Shown piece by piece: positions 15,692-25,260 of a stretch of DNA of 64,000 bases. The stretch spans positions 35,286 to 99,285 of the forward strand of contig JADCHX010000013.1 of NCBI GenBank assembly GCA_020248265.1. Reading direction: 5' to 3'. The position numbers were made by a program, and so were the translations under genes. The notes under the pieces are model-generated. The model worked only from the letters and a program-made list of their open reading frames with translations, was not told the origin of the DNA and ran no database searches. This DNA comes from Rhodocyclaceae bacterium. Lineage in GTDB: Bacteria; Pseudomonadota; Gammaproteobacteria; Burkholderiales; CAIKXV01. Position 1 is the stretch's first letter. Every line of letters starts with the position of its first letter.

Positions 15692-17113
15692 ATGAACTCG
15701 ATCAGCCAGAAGGTGATGCGCGCCTGGGCCGGGCTGGGGTCCGGCTTCCTGCCGTTCGCCGATGCGGCCACGCCGGATGTGCCGCTGTCGCGCCTGCTGC
15801 GCCTTTCCCTGTTCCAGGTCTCGGTCGGCATGGCACTGGTCCTGGTCGTCGGGACGCTCAACCGGGTGATGATCGTCGAACTCGGCGTCGCGGCTTCGGT
15901 CGTGGCGGTGATGATCTCGCTGCCGGTGCTCTATGCGCCGTTCCGCACGCTGGTGGGCTTCCGCTCGGATACCCATCGGTCAGCACTGGGCTGGAAGCGC
16001 GTGCCGTTCATGTGGATGGGCACGATGATGCAGTTCGGCGGACTGGCCATCATGCCGTTCGCACTGCTCGTGCTGGCAGGCGGTGGCAATGCCGCAGCCT
16101 GGCCTTCGTGGATCGGCCCGCTGTGTGCCGGGCTGGCCTTCCTGCTGGTCGGCGCCGGTCTGCACACCATACAGACGGCCGGACTCGCACTGGCGACCGA
16201 CCTGGTGCCTGCCGAGTCGCAGCCCAACGTCGTCGGCCTGATGTACGTGATGCTGCTGCTGGGCACCGTGATCAGTGCGGTCATCTTCGGCGTGCTGCTG
16301 GAAGAGTTCAGCCCGGGCCGGCTGATCCAGGTGATCCAGGGCTCGGCCGTCGCCACGCTCGTTCTCAACACGGTCGCCCTGTGGAAGCAGGAGACGCGAC
16401 GGCCGCCGCGCAACACGGGGGCAGCCGCGCCCCCGGCTACCCCGAGCTTCCAGGCTGCGTGGCGCCGTTTCATCGCTGGCGACCATGCGATCCGCCGACT
16501 GGCCGCCATCGCGCTGGGTACCATGGCCTTCACGATGCAGGACGTGCTGCTCGAACCCTATGGTGGCCAGGTGCTCGGCATGACCGTCGCACAGACGACG
16601 CTGCTCACCGCAACGCTCGCCGGCGGCGGCCTGATCGGGTTCGCCTTCGCCTCGCGTACGCTCAGCCGTGGCTCGGACCCGTTCCGGATGTCGGTCGCGG
16701 CCGCGCTGATCGGCATCCCGGCCCTCGGATTGGTGATCGCGGCCGGTCCGCTGCACTCCCTGGCCGCGTTCGTCTCGGGTGTGTTCCTGCTCGGCTTCGG
16801 CAGCGGCGTTTTCGGCCACGGCACGCTGACTGCCAGCATGAACCTCGCGCCCCGCGACCAGATCGGCCTCGCGCTCGGTGCCTGGGGTGCCGCACAGGCC
16901 ACCGCAGCCGGCGTCGCCGTCGCGCTTGGCGGTATCATCCGCGATCTCGTTGCCGCCCTGGCGGCGCGGGAGGTGTTCGGGGCCGGCCTGGCCGCCCCGA
17001 GCACGGGCTACATGGCGGTCTACTGCATCGAGATCGCACTTCTCATTGCCACGGTGGTCGTGATGTTCCCACTCATCGGCGGCAAGCGCAGGGTGTCCTT
17101 CGCGGGATCGTGA
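15692..17113 (+). CDS. pucC: PucC/LhaA-family light-harvesting assembly protein
   Basis: 473 aa, a 12-helix member of the BCH2/PucC branch of the major facilitator superfamily. Landmarks are FLPFADAATPDVPLSRLLRLSLFQVSVG, LVVGTLNRVMIVELGV, the loop RTLVGFRSDTHRSALGWKRVPFMW, and LEPYGGQVLGMTVAQTT at helix 7. Family proteins are needed for assembly of LH2 (PucC) or LH1 (LhaA) in the inner membrane; adjacency to pucBA supports the LH2 role. The ATG at 15692 follows CAGGGA. It is the third gene of the operon. Confidence 0.93.
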   Translation: MNSISQKVMRAWAGLGSGFLPFADAATPDVPLSRLLRLSLFQVSVGMALVLVVGTLNRVMIVELGVAASVVAVMISLPVLYAPFRTLVGFRSDTHRSALGWKRVPFMWMGTMMQFGGLAIMPFALLVLAGGGNAAAWPSWIGPLCAGLAFLLVGAGLHTIQTAGLALATDLVPAESQPNVVGLMYVMLLLGTVISAVIFGVLLEEFSPGRLIQVIQGSAVATLVLNTVALWKQETRRPPRNTGAAAPPATPSFQAAWRRFIAGDHAIRRLAAIALGTMAFTMQDVLLEPYGGQVLGMTVAQTTLLTATLAGGGLIGFAFASRTLSRGSDPFRMSVAAALIGIPALGLVIAAGPLHSLAAFVSGVFLLGFGSGVFGHGTLTASMNLAPRDQIGLALGAWGAAQATAAGVAVALGGIIRDLVAALAAREVFGAGLAAPSTGYMAVYCIEIALLIATVVVMFPLIGGKRRVSFAGS

Positions 17114-17144
17114 TCAGTCAATCAACGTGGATGAGGAGATTCGA

Positions 17145-17240
17145 GTGGAAATCGGGCAACTGCTGTTGTTGGCATGGGTAGTCGTCTGCGCGATGTGGCT
17201 TCTGAACATGTTCAGCGCGCACAACCGCCGGAAGCAATGA
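17145..17240 (+). CDS. 31-aa single-helix membrane peptide downstream of pucC (candidate LH2 accessory subunit)
   Basis: GTG start with an ideal GAGGAG 7 bases upstream. The product is 31 aa, with a short polar start (MEIGQ), one hydrophobic helix LLLLAWVVVCAMWLLNMF, and a basic end SAHNRRKQ. This composition and size match small membrane subunits of antenna complexes. Some purple bacteria encode extra small LH2 proteins after pucC (PucD/PucE or gamma subunits), but I cannot show homology by eye. It begins 31 bases after pucC and is probably cotranscribed. Confidence 0.6.
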   Translation: MEIGQLLLLAWVVVCAMWLLNMFSAHNRRKQ

Positions 17241-17247
17241 CTGTGTC

Positions 17248-17271
17248 GGCCTGGCCGAAACTGGCCGGGCC
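17248..17271 (+). terminator. candidate hairpin at the end of the puc operon
   Basis: GGCCTGGCC (17248-17256), loop GAAACT, GGCCGGGCC (17263-17271), fully paired with one G-T wobble. It starts 7 bases after the small ORF stop. No T-run follows, so its strength as a terminator is uncertain. Confidence 0.4.
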
Positions 17272-17292
17272 GGCCCACCGGCTCTACTGACT

Positions 17293-17514
17293 CTACTGGC
17301 GGTCTTTGCGTTCAGGGAAGACGAGCTCGATGATGAAGTCCAGCGTCAGCGCGCAGAAGACCGCGCCGCTGATCGCTCCGACAACCCCCATCAGCGGTCC
17401 GCTGATCTGGTTGCCGAAGTCGAAGCCGTACTTCAGCCCGACCGCGATGGCGATCGCCGACAGACCGTAACCCAGGTTGCGGCGGAACTTGCTGCGCGCG
17501 TTCGACGTTTCCAT
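17293..17514 (-). CDS. small membrane protein of unknown function
   Basis: 73 aa if read from the ATG at 17514 (METSNARSKFRRNLGYG); a TTG at 17553 would add 13 residues but is less likely. There is a basic N-terminus and then two hydrophobic segments, LSAIAIAVGLKYGF and MGVVGAISGAVFCALTLDFIIELVF, ending in charged PERKDRQ. I recognise no family. It lies between the convergent puc operon and a permease gene and may be cotranscribed with the transporter genes to its right. No strong ribosome binding site is seen. Confidence 0.6.
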   Translation of the reverse strand: METSNARSKFRRNLGYGLSAIAIAVGLKYGFDFGNQISGPLMGVVGAISGAVFCALTLDFIIELVFPERKDRQ

Positions 17515-17592
17515 TTCTGCTCGCTGCACGGAACACACCGCTTTATACAACAATCGCCAGCCTGCGGTGCCCGGTGGCCATGGCTGGCATCG

Positions 17593-19029
17593 TCATGCCC
17601 GCAGTGGCTCGCCGACTGCGTTCCAGTACGGCAGTGCGACCAGCACCACCACCAGGAAGGCGACCAGCGTCATGTACACGCCGAAGCGGAAGATTTCCGG
17701 CGCCGTCAGGTAGCCGCGCTCGTAGACGGCCAGCGATGACGCACTCTGTGCCGGGTAGTAGAGCACCGCATCGCCGGCGATCATCACCGCGAGTCCGCAG
17801 ACCACGGGATTGACGCCGGTCGCAGTCCCGATCGACATCGCGATCGGGATGGTCGTCGCCAGGAAGCCGGTGATGTTCGGGATCAGCACGCGCACCGGTA
17901 CCGACGCGGCCATCAGGATCACGATCACCAGTACCGGTTGCCCGGAGAACTGCGGTACCGCCCCTGCAATCAGCCCTGCGATCCAGCCGCTGGCACCGCT
18001 GTCGATCAGCGCACGGGCGAGCGACAGCGAAGAGGCGATCACGAAGAAGTTGCCCCAGCCGATCCGGCGCTCGAAGTCGCCCCAGCTCAGCACGCCGATG
18101 CGGGGCGACAGCAGCAGGATCCAGGCAATGAGCGCTGGTGCCACCGGATGCAGGTGATGCAGCGAATCGGTGAGCCATAGCAGCGATGCGCCTGCGGTGA
18201 TCGCCAGCGTGCGCCGTTCCAGGCCAGTCAGCGGTTTCCGCTCGGCGGCGGGTGCCTGTTTCAGCGTCATGCCGAACCCGCCCCGGTACTGCAGCCAGAT
18301 CAGGAGCGACCCGATCGCCAGCAGTGCGAGGTAGGGCACACTCATCAGCAGCAGCCATCGGCTCCAGTCGATGCCGCCGATCAGCGCGGCGGCGACGATC
18401 GGCGAGATGCCGCCGGTGAGGATGATGGTCGAGGCCAGCCGGTTGATCGAGTTCAGCGCCATCATGATCGCGCGCGACAGCGGGTGGCGCTTCGGGACCT
18501 CCCCGAGCTGCAGCGCTTCTTCGTACACATGAACGAGGATGCTGGTGCGGGTGGTGGCCGAGGGCAGCAGCAGGGTCATCAGGGGGAAGGCCAGCAGCAA
18601 CTGGATGAACAGCGAGTGCGCGCTGCCGCGGGAGCGATGCAGGAAGAAGTGCGCGACTCGCTCGGCCAGGCCACTGTGCGACACGGCCAGGCCGATGGTG
18701 AGCACGCCGATCAGGAAGTACGCCACCGGATCGGCGAATCCGACCAGTGCCTGCGCGAAGCCCGGGACCGCACCGGTGAGCACCAGCGCTACCACCAGGA
18801 TCAGGCTGGTCAGCGCGGCCGGGACCACCTCGGTACACCAGAGGGCGATGACCAGTACGGCCACTGCGATGACCCGCTTGCCCGCTTCCGGAAGGCCCTC
18901 GGGCGCCGGCGCGAACACCATCGCCATCGACACAGCGGCTGCCGCGGCAGCAATGGCCACCGCGCGGGGCGAGGCCGGGGTATCGGGCTGAACCGGCAAC
19001 GGACTGGCGGTCGCCGGCGCGTGGCTCAA
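17593..19029 (-). CDS. SLC13/DASS-type anion (dicarboxylate/sulfate-like) permease
   Basis: About 478 aa with 11-13 hydrophobic helices. Features fitting the DASS family are IALWCTEVVPAALTSLILVV near the N-terminus, LLLPSATTRTSILVHVYEEA (helix-hairpin region of the first repeat), MALNSINRLASTIILTGGISPI, and in the second repeat VLIPNITGFLATTIPIAMSIG. The substrate is an anion such as a dicarboxylate or sulfate; which one is not evident. The preferred start is a TTG at 19029 overlapping the MFS stop (TTGA); the ATG at 18927 would remove part of the first helix. It is coupled to the MFS gene. Confidence 0.82.
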   Translation of the reverse strand: MSHAPATASPLPVQPDTPASPRAVAIAAAAAAVSMAMVFAPAPEGLPEAGKRVIAVAVLVIALWCTEVVPAALTSLILVVALVLTGAVPGFAQALVGFADPVAYFLIGVLTIGLAVSHSGLAERVAHFFLHRSRGSAHSLFIQLLLAFPLMTLLLPSATTRTSILVHVYEEALQLGEVPKRHPLSRAIMMALNSINRLASTIILTGGISPIVAAALIGGIDWSRWLLLMSVPYLALLAIGSLLIWLQYRGGFGMTLKQAPAAERKPLTGLERRTLAITAGASLLWLTDSLHHLHPVAPALIAWILLLSPRIGVLSWGDFERRIGWGNFFVIASSLSLARALIDSGASGWIAGLIAGAVPQFSGQPVLVIVILMAASVPVRVLIPNITGFLATTIPIAMSIGTATGVNPVVCGLAVMIAGDAVLYYPAQSASSLAVYERGYLTAPEIFRFGVYMTLVAFLVVVLVALPYWNAVGEPLRA

Positions 19030-20186
19030 GGCGATGGTGCCCGCTGCGAGCGGGCCAGCAGACAGCCGATCGCCATCACGCCGCCGAGGATCCAGAACAC
19101 GCCACTGACGCCGACGACCGCGCCCAGTGCGCCGAACACCATCGGCCCGCCCATGCGCACCAGGTTGTTGGCGGTCAGGCGAACGCCGAGCGCCTGGCCG
19201 GAACGGCCCTTCGACGACGCCTCGTACATGAGGATCACCGTCAGGGGAATGCCGATCCCCATGCCCAGCCCGAACAGGAAGGCCGTGATGCCCAGCGTGA
19301 CCACGCCCTCGGCGAAGGTCGAAAGCACGAACCCGACGGCACCGGTCGCGAACACCCAGACGAGCAGCTGGTTCGCCGATATCCGCTTCATCATCCGCGG
19401 CAGGAAGAAGCGCACGATGAACGACGCCGACGAGTGCAACGCGAGCACGACGCCGATCGCCGAGGCCGACAATCCGATCTGGTGACCGAACACGGGCACG
19501 AAAAACTGGAACAGGTCGGAACCCAGCTGCACGAGGCCGCTGACCACGAGCATCACGACCAGCGTGCGGTCGAACACGAGCCGCGCCGCCGCCTCGCGCT
19601 GTGCCCTGGGCTGCGGGCGCGGCAGGGTCTTGCCCCAGATGCCCAGCAGGACCAGCACGATCACCGAGGTCGCGGCGATGATCAGGCAGGCCCACGAATA
19701 ACCCACGGTATCGATCGACACGCCGGCGATCAGCGGCCCGACGAAGCTGGTCAGCGCACCGGCGAGGCTGAAGTTGGCGAAGTTGGCCGCGCGGTCCTCC
19801 GCCGTGCTCAGGGTGCCGATCAGGTTCTGCAGCGTCACGTGGTAGAACGCGAGCGCGAGCCCGTTCAGCGCGGCCGCCACGAAGAACATCGGCAGCACCG
19901 GGAACAGGTAGATCAGCAGCAGCGAGACGATGGCGCAGACCGCGGCGAAGGCGAGCATGCCGAGCGCCGAGCGTCGGTCGGCCATCGCACCGATCGGCCA
20001 TGACAGCAGCAGCGGGAACAGGTACAGCAGGCCGCCGACGACACCGACCACCCAGGGCGCCGCGCCCAGCTCGAGCACGTACAGCGTGGCAAGCACGCGC
20101 ATGGCATTGGCACCGATGAAGTTGAACACCGTCAGCGCCAGGGCGAGCCTGATCGGAACGGCATTCGGTGATCCGGTGTTCAGCAT
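19026..20186 (-). CDS. major facilitator superfamily transporter
   Basis: 386 aa, 12 predicted helices. The MFS loop 2-3 motif is visible as WPIGAMADRRSALGMLA (about residues 63-79). The central hydrophilic loop GKTLPRPQPRAQREAAARL divides the two halves, and SSKGRSGQALGVRLTANNLVRMGGP lies in the second half. No substrate-specific feature is recognised; sugar-phosphate, drug and carboxylate carriers look alike at this level. It is the first gene of a leftward pair with the SLC13 permease, which overlaps its stop codon. Confidence 0.88.
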   Translation of the reverse strand: MLNTGSPNAVPIRLALALTVFNFIGANAMRVLATLYVLELGAAPWVVGVVGGLLYLFPLLLSWPIGAMADRRSALGMLAFAAVCAIVSLLLIYLFPVLPMFFVAAALNGLALAFYHVTLQNLIGTLSTAEDRAANFANFSLAGALTSFVGPLIAGVSIDTVGYSWACLIIAATSVIVLVLLGIWGKTLPRPQPRAQREAAARLVFDRTLVVMLVVSGLVQLGSDLFQFFVPVFGHQIGLSASAIGVVLALHSSASFIVRFFLPRMMKRISANQLLVWVFATGAVGFVLSTFAEGVVTLGITAFLFGLGMGIGIPLTVILMYEASSKGRSGQALGVRLTANNLVRMGGPMVFGALGAVVGVSGVFWILGGVMAIGCLLARSQRAPSP

Positions 20187-20243
20187 CGTGCGTCCGTGCG
20201 GTGGGCCAGCGCGCTATTGTCGGTCATTCCGGCCGGGCACACG

Positions 20244-20270
20244 AAAAAGGGCCGCTCGCGAGCGGCCCTT
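20244..20270 (-). terminator. Rho-independent terminator after the aldolase gene
   Basis: A perfect 24-base palindrome (20247-20270; core GGGCCGCTCGCGAGCGGCCC) followed, on the minus strand, by a run of five T (complement of 20244-20248). It lies 27 bases past the aldolase stop and ends the glycolytic operon. Confidence 0.85.
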
Positions 20271-20296
20271 CCATGCTGCCGGCAGCCCGATGCCGC

Positions 20297-21325
20297 TCAG
20301 CCGGCCTTCTTCTCCTCGGCTGCGCTGTACTTGCCCTGCGATGCCAGGCTGCACATGCGGGCGCGATGCGCGAATACCTGCTGTGCGGACTTCCAGTTCT
20401 CCTGCTTGCCGCACCAGGCCTTGAGCGCGGCCTGATGCAATGCGCGCGAGTACGAGAAGGTGAGCGGCCAGGGCAGCTCGGCCTTGTGCGTCGCGTTCAT
20501 CAGCGACAGGTGGGCGGCGGACTTCTCGTCGCTCTGGCCGCCAGACAGGAACACCACGCCCGGCAGCGCGGCCGGCACCGAGCGGCGCAGCGCGGTGACG
20601 GTCATCTCGGCCACCTGGGCTTCGGACGCCTGCACCGCGCAGCCCTTGCCCGAGATGACCATGCTCGCCTTCAGGATCAGGTGCTCTGCCGACACGCGCT
20701 GGCTGTAGCAGGCCTGGAAGGTCGCGCGCAGCGTGGCCTCGGTGACCTCGAAGCAGCGCTCGATCGTGTGGTCGCCATCGATCAGCACCTCGGGCTCGAT
20801 GATCGGGACGATGTTCGCCTCCTGGCACAGGGCCGAGTAGCGGGCCAGCGCATGGGCATTGGCCTCGACGCAGCCCCACGACGGCATGTCCTTGCCGATG
20901 GTGATCACGGCACGCCACTTCGCGAAGCGGGCGCCCAGCTTGAAGTAGTCGGCGAGACGGCCGCGCAGGTTGTCGAGGCCCTCGGTGACCAGTTCACCCG
21001 GGTGCGACGGCAGGTCCTTGGCGCCGCCATCGACCTTGATGCCCGGGATGATGCCCTGGTCTTCGAGCAGCTTCGGGAACGCGACCCCGCCGAGCGACTG
21101 CTGCTTGATGGTCTCGTCGAACAGGATCACGCCGCTGATGTACTTGCCGATGCCCGGCGTCGTGAACAGCATGTCGCGGTAGGTACGGCGGTTCGCCTCG
21201 GTGTTCTCGACATTGACGCCGGCGAAACGCTTGGCGACGGTGGCGCTGCTCTCGTCGGCAGCCAGCAGGCCCTTGCCCGCGGCGACCATGCCTGCCGCGG
21301 TGGCGGCCATCAGCTTCTTGTCCAT
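20297..21325 (-). CDS. class I fructose-bisphosphate aldolase
   Basis: 342 aa, similar in length to animal/plant-type class I aldolases. Landmarks are GKGLLAADESSATVAKRF (residues 18-35), SGVILFDETI, GIIPGIKVDGGAKDLP, PIIEPEVLIDGDHTIERC, and LILKASMVISGKGC, whose Lys is the Schiff-base residue. It also has FLSGGQSDEKSAAHLS. It cleaves fructose-1,6-bisphosphate to the triose phosphates without a metal. It is the last gene of the tkt-gap-pgk-pyk-fba operon and is followed by a strong terminator. Many betaproteobacteria have a class II zinc enzyme here instead. Confidence 0.93.
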   Translation of the reverse strand: MDKKLMAATAAGMVAAGKGLLAADESSATVAKRFAGVNVENTEANRRTYRDMLFTTPGIGKYISGVILFDETIKQQSLGGVAFPKLLEDQGIIPGIKVDGGAKDLPSHPGELVTEGLDNLRGRLADYFKLGARFAKWRAVITIGKDMPSWGCVEANAHALARYSALCQEANIVPIIEPEVLIDGDHTIERCFEVTEATLRATFQACYSQRVSAEHLILKASMVISGKGCAVQASEAQVAEMTVTALRRSVPAALPGVVFLSGGQSDEKSAAHLSLMNATHKAELPWPLTFSYSRALHQAALKAWCGKQENWKSAQQVFAHRARMCSLASQGKYSAAEEKKAG

Positions 21326-21371
21326 CGATGTTCTCCTGTGACGGTTGTACGAAGGGTCCGGATACGGTTGG

Positions 21372-22808
21372 TCAGGGCTTGCGGTGTTCGCCGACGCGCA
21401 CGATCTTCATCGTGTTGGTGCCGCCGGCCTTGCCGAACGGCTCGCCGATCGTGATGATGATCAGGTCGCCGACCTGCACCGCGCCGCGCTTGAGCAGTTC
21501 GTCCTCGGCCGCATTGAGCGTCTCTTCGGGGTCTTTCGACTTGACCGCGAAATTCACCGGATACACACCCCGGAACAGCGTCACCCGGCGGCGCGTCTCG
21601 ACCAGCGGCGTCAGCGCATAGATGGGCACCATCGAATCGTTGCGCGACATCAGCTGCGCAGTCTTGCCGCTCTGGGTCAATGCGGCAATCGCCTTGATCG
21701 GCAGATAGTTCGCGGTGGACATCACTGCGCGGCCGATCGCGCTCTCGACGTCGCGTGGGGCATCGTCGCCGGTGCGGCGCTGTTCGCTGGCCACGAGATC
21801 GGCCTTCTCGGCCTCGATGCAGACACGGGCCATCGCATGCACCGTCTCGACCGGGAACTGCCCGGCTGCGGTCTCGGCGGAGGTCATCACCGCATCGGTG
21901 CCGTCGAGGACGGCATTCGCGCAGTCGGAGACCTCCGCCCGGGTCGGGATCGGCGAGTTGATCATCGACTCCATCATCTGGGTCGCCGTGATCACCAGCT
22001 TGTTCTGCGCGCGCGACAGCCGGATCATCCGCTTCTGCAACGCAGGGATCACCGCGTCGCCCACTTCGACCGCGAGGTCGCCGCGCGCCACCATGATCAC
22101 GTCGGAGGCGTCGATGATCTCTTCCAGCGCGGTGATCGCCTCGGCGCGCTCGATCTTCGCGCAGATCAGCGCCTTGCCGCCGGCCTTGTGCAGCAGGCTG
22201 CGCGCCCACTCGATGTCCTCGCCCGAGCGCGGGAACGACACGCCGAGGTAGTCGGCTTTCAGTTCCGCGGCCGTTCGGATGTCTTCCATGTCCTTGGCGG
22301 TGAGTGCCGGCGCGGACAGGCCACCGCCCTTGCGGTTGATGCCCTTGTTGTTCGAGAGCACGCCACCCTGGTCGACGATGGTGTGGATCTGCGGCCCCTC
22401 GACCGAGGTCACGGTGAGCACGATCAGGCCGTCGTTGAGCAGCAACGTGTCGCCCGGCCGCACGTCCTGCGGCAGGCTTTCGTAATCGAGGCCGACGCGC
22501 TCGTCGTTGCCCAGCTTGCAGCTGGCGTCCAGGATGAACTTCGCACCCGGCTTGAGCACGGTCTTGCCATGCTCGAACTTGCCGATGCGGATCTTCGGCC
22601 CCTGCAGGTCCATCAGTACGCCGATCGTGCGTCCGGCCGCGCGCGCCAGTGAGCGGATCATCTCGACCCGCTTGGCATGCTCCTGCGAGGTGCCGTGCGA
22701 GAAGTTGATGCGCACGACATCCATGCCGGCTTCGATCATCCGAGCCAGCACCTTGGGATCGGTACTCGCCGGTCCGAGCGTGCACACGATCTTCGTACGA
22801 CGGGTCAT
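21372..22808 (-). CDS. pyk: pyruvate kinase
   Basis: 478 aa. TKIVCTLGPASTDP at the start, MDVVRINFSHG, VLMDLQGPKIRIGKF, the B-domain around LLLNDGLIVL, ALICAKIERAEAI with the catalytic Lys, IMVARGDLAVEVG, and MMESMINSPIPTRAEVSDCANAVLDGTDAVMTSAETA (read in parts) are all classical. It converts phosphoenolpyruvate and ADP to pyruvate and ATP. It is leftward, 51 bases after pgk and 46 bases before the aldolase gene. Nothing unusual is seen. Confidence 0.97.
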   Translation of the reverse strand: MTRRTKIVCTLGPASTDPKVLARMIEAGMDVVRINFSHGTSQEHAKRVEMIRSLARAAGRTIGVLMDLQGPKIRIGKFEHGKTVLKPGAKFILDASCKLGNDERVGLDYESLPQDVRPGDTLLLNDGLIVLTVTSVEGPQIHTIVDQGGVLSNNKGINRKGGGLSAPALTAKDMEDIRTAAELKADYLGVSFPRSGEDIEWARSLLHKAGGKALICAKIERAEAITALEEIIDASDVIMVARGDLAVEVGDAVIPALQKRMIRLSRAQNKLVITATQMMESMINSPIPTRAEVSDCANAVLDGTDAVMTSAETAAGQFPVETVHAMARVCIEAEKADLVASEQRRTGDDAPRDVESAIGRAVMSTANYLPIKAIAALTQSGKTAQLMSRNDSMVPIYALTPLVETRRRVTLFRGVYPVNFAVKSKDPEETLNAAEDELLKRGAVQVGDLIIITIGEPFGKAGGTNTMKIVRVGEHRKP

Positions 22809-22859
22809 GGGAACTCCGTTATCTGTCGCGGTCTGCTGCCGGCACCACGGCGTTGTGCA

Positions 22860-24044
22860 TCAGGCGGCGCGCTGCTGCAGGATGGTCAGCGCAGGCAGTT
22901 CCTTGCCCTCGAGGAATTCGAGGAATGCGCCGCCGGCCGTCGAGATGTAGTCGACCTTGTCGGCGATGCCGAACTTGTTGATCGCGGCGATGGTGTCGCC
23001 ACCGCCGGCGAGCGAGAACGCCGGGCTGCGCGCGATCGCCTCGGCGATCGCCCGTGTGCCACCGGCGAACGCATCGAACTCGAACACGCCCACCGGCCCG
23101 TTCCAGACGATGGTACCGGCCGACTGCAGCTGCCCGGCCAGCATCGCGGCGGTCTTCGGACCGATGTCGAGGATCAGGTCGTCGGCCGCGACCTCGGTCG
23201 ACGCCTTCTCGGTCGCCCGCGCCGTGGCGGAGAACTCCTTCGCGACCACCACGTCGACCGGGATCGGCACATCGCCACCCTTGGCCCGGAGGATCGCGAT
23301 CACCTTCTTCGCATCCTCGACCAGGTCGGGCTCGGCCAGCGACTTGCCGATCGGCAGGCCGGCGGCCAGCATGAAGGTATTGGCGATGCCACCGCCGACG
23401 ATCAGGCGATCGACCTTCTGCGCCAGCGCCATCAGGATGGTGAGCTTGGTGGACACCTTCGAACCCGCCACGATCGCCACCAGCGGCCGCTTCGGCTGTG
23501 CGAGCGCCTGGGTGAGTGCACTCACTTCTTCGGCCATCAGCGGGCCGGCGCAGGCGATCGGCGCGAAGCGCGCGATGCCGTGGGTGGTCGCCTCGGCCCG
23601 ATGCGCGGTACCGAACGCATCGTTCACGTAGATGTCGCACAGCGCCGCCATCTTCTTCGACAACGCCTCGTCGTTCTTCTTCTCGCCCTTGTTGCAGCGG
23701 CAGTTCTCGAGCAGGACGACCTCGCCGGCGGCCGGCGCCACCTCGCCCGCATCGATCCAGTCGCGCCGCAGCGCGACCGGCCGGCCGAGCAGCTGCGACA
23801 ACCGCTCGGCGATCGGGGCCAGCGAATCCTCGGGCCTGAGCTCGCCCTCGGTCGGGCGGCCGAGGTGCGAGGTGACCATCACCCGTGCCCCGGCCTTGAG
23901 GGCCAGCTCGATCCCGGGCACGGACGCGCGGATGCGCGTGTCGTCGGTGATCGCGCCGGCGTCGTCCTGCGGCACGTTGAGGTCGGCGCGGATGAACACC
24001 CGCTTGCCGGAAAGATCGAGGTCGGTCATCCGCCGGATGTTCAT
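22860..24044 (-). CDS. pgk: phosphoglycerate kinase
   Basis: 394 aa from the ATG at 24044, preceded by GAGGA; an upstream in-frame extension reaches into the gap-pgk spacer and is not needed. [67 protein letters not shown] (in parts), [19 protein letters not shown] and the nucleotide loop [10 protein letters not shown] are present. It makes 3-phosphoglycerate and ATP from 1,3-bisphosphoglycerate and serves both glycolysis and the Calvin cycle. It is second downstream of gap in the operon. Confidence 0.97.
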   Translation of the reverse strand: MNIRRMTDLDLSGKRVFIRADLNVPQDDAGAITDDTRIRASVPGIELALKAGARVMVTSHLGRPTEGELRPEDSLAPIAERLSQLLGRPVALRRDWIDAGEVAPAAGEVVLLENCRCNKGEKKNDEALSKKMAALCDIYVNDAFGTAHRAEATTHGIARFAPIACAGPLMAEEVSALTQALAQPKRPLVAIVAGSKVSTKLTILMALAQKVDRLIVGGGIANTFMLAAGLPIGKSLAEPDLVEDAKKVIAILRAKGGDVPIPVDVVVAKEFSATARATEKASTEVAADDLILDIGPKTAAMLAGQLQSAGTIVWNGPVGVFEFDAFAGGTRAIAEAIARSPAFSLAGGGDTIAAINKFGIADKVDYISTAGGAFLEFLEGKELPALTILQQRAA

Positions 24045-24076
24045 CGTGCTGTCCTCACGTCGCCGGGGGTCCGGCG

Positions 24077-25090
24077 TTACTTCGCCGCCATCAGGGCCAG
24101 GGTGGTGTCGAGCATGCGATTGGAGAAACCCCACTCGTTGTCGTACCAGCTGCAGACCTTCACGAGGTTGCCGGACACCTTGGTGAGCGTCGCATCGAAG
24201 GTGCTCGAATGCGCGTCATGGTTGAAGTCGACCGAAACCAGCGGGCCGTCGCTGTAGCCGAGCACGCCTTTCCAGCCCGGCATCGCGGCGGCTTCCTTCA
24301 TGATGCCGTTGATCTCGTCGACCGTGGTCGGGCGTGCCGAGACGAACGACAGGTCGACGATGGACACGTTGATCGTCGGCACGCGCATGGCGAAGCCATC
24401 GAGCCTGCCGTTGAGTTCCGGCAGCACCAGGCCGACGGCGGCCGCGGCACCGGTCTTGGTCGGGATCATCGACTGCGTGGCCGAGCGCGCCCGGCGCAGG
24501 TCTTCGTGATAGACGTCGGTCAGGACCTGGTCGTTGGTATAGGCATGGATGGTGGTCATCAGCCCGTTCACGATGCCGATCCGGTCGTGCAGGACCTTGG
24601 CGACCGGTGCCAGGCAGTTGGTCGTGCAGGACGCGTTCGAGATGACCGTGTCGCTCGCCTTCAGCACCGAGTGATTGACGCCGTAGACCACGGTGGCGTC
24701 GACGTCCTTGCCGCCCGGGGCGGAGATGATCACCTTCTTCGCACCACCCTTGATGTGGGCCGAAGCCTTTTCCTTGGTGGTGAAGAAGCCGGTGCACTCG
24801 AGCACCACGTCGACGTTCAGCGCGCCCCACGGAATCTCCGCCGGGTTGCGGATCGCGAACACCTTGATCCGGTCGCCGTTGACCACGATGCAATCGCCGT
24901 CGACCTCGACCTTGCCCGGGAACTTGCCGTGGGCGGTGTCGTAGCGGGTCAGGTGGGCGTTGGTCTGCGCATCTCCGAGGTCGTTGATCGCCACGATCTG
25001 GATCTCGCTGGTGCGGTTCGATTCATACACCGCACGCAGGATGTTTCGGCCGATGCGGCCGTAGCCGTTGATTGCAACACGGATCGCCAT
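24077..25090 (-). CDS. gap: glyceraldehyde-3-phosphate dehydrogenase, type I
   Basis: 337 aa. [21 protein letters not shown] is the NAD-binding start, and [19 protein letters not shown] (about residues 147-165) holds the catalytic Cys. [29 protein letters not shown] and [15 protein letters not shown] complete the family set. It oxidises glyceraldehyde-3-phosphate to 1,3-bisphosphoglycerate. Bases around the ATG (GGAGGTTTCC) give a good ribosome binding site. It sits between tkt and pgk, each gap short enough for one transcript. Confidence 0.97.
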   Translation of the reverse strand: MAIRVAINGYGRIGRNILRAVYESNRTSEIQIVAINDLGDAQTNAHLTRYDTAHGKFPGKVEVDGDCIVVNGDRIKVFAIRNPAEIPWGALNVDVVLECTGFFTTKEKASAHIKGGAKKVIISAPGGKDVDATVVYGVNHSVLKASDTVISNASCTTNCLAPVAKVLHDRIGIVNGLMTTIHAYTNDQVLTDVYHEDLRRARSATQSMIPTKTGAAAAVGLVLPELNGRLDGFAMRVPTINVSIVDLSFVSARPTTVDEINGIMKEAAAMPGWKGVLGYSDGPLVSVDFNHDAHSSTFDATLTKVSGNLVKVCSWYDNEWGFSNRMLDTTLALMAAK

Positions 25091-25260
25091 GGAAACCTCC
25101 GGAAAGTCTTCTTGGCAGTCTGGGAGACTGGGATGTCAGCGGGGGCGGCGGCAAGACGCAACGCACGCCCTGGCGCGGGAATGGGGCGCGCCGGGCGCCC
25201 CTGCGAGCCGGCAAGTCTACCGCAACGACCGGGACGGCCCGCTGCGGGGCGCGAGCGATC

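Noticed and set aside
17130..17178. Short ATG frame MRRFEWKSGNCCCWHG after pucC
   Set aside because: It has no ribosome binding site, ends within 17 codons, and overlaps the better-supported GTG membrane peptide in another frame.
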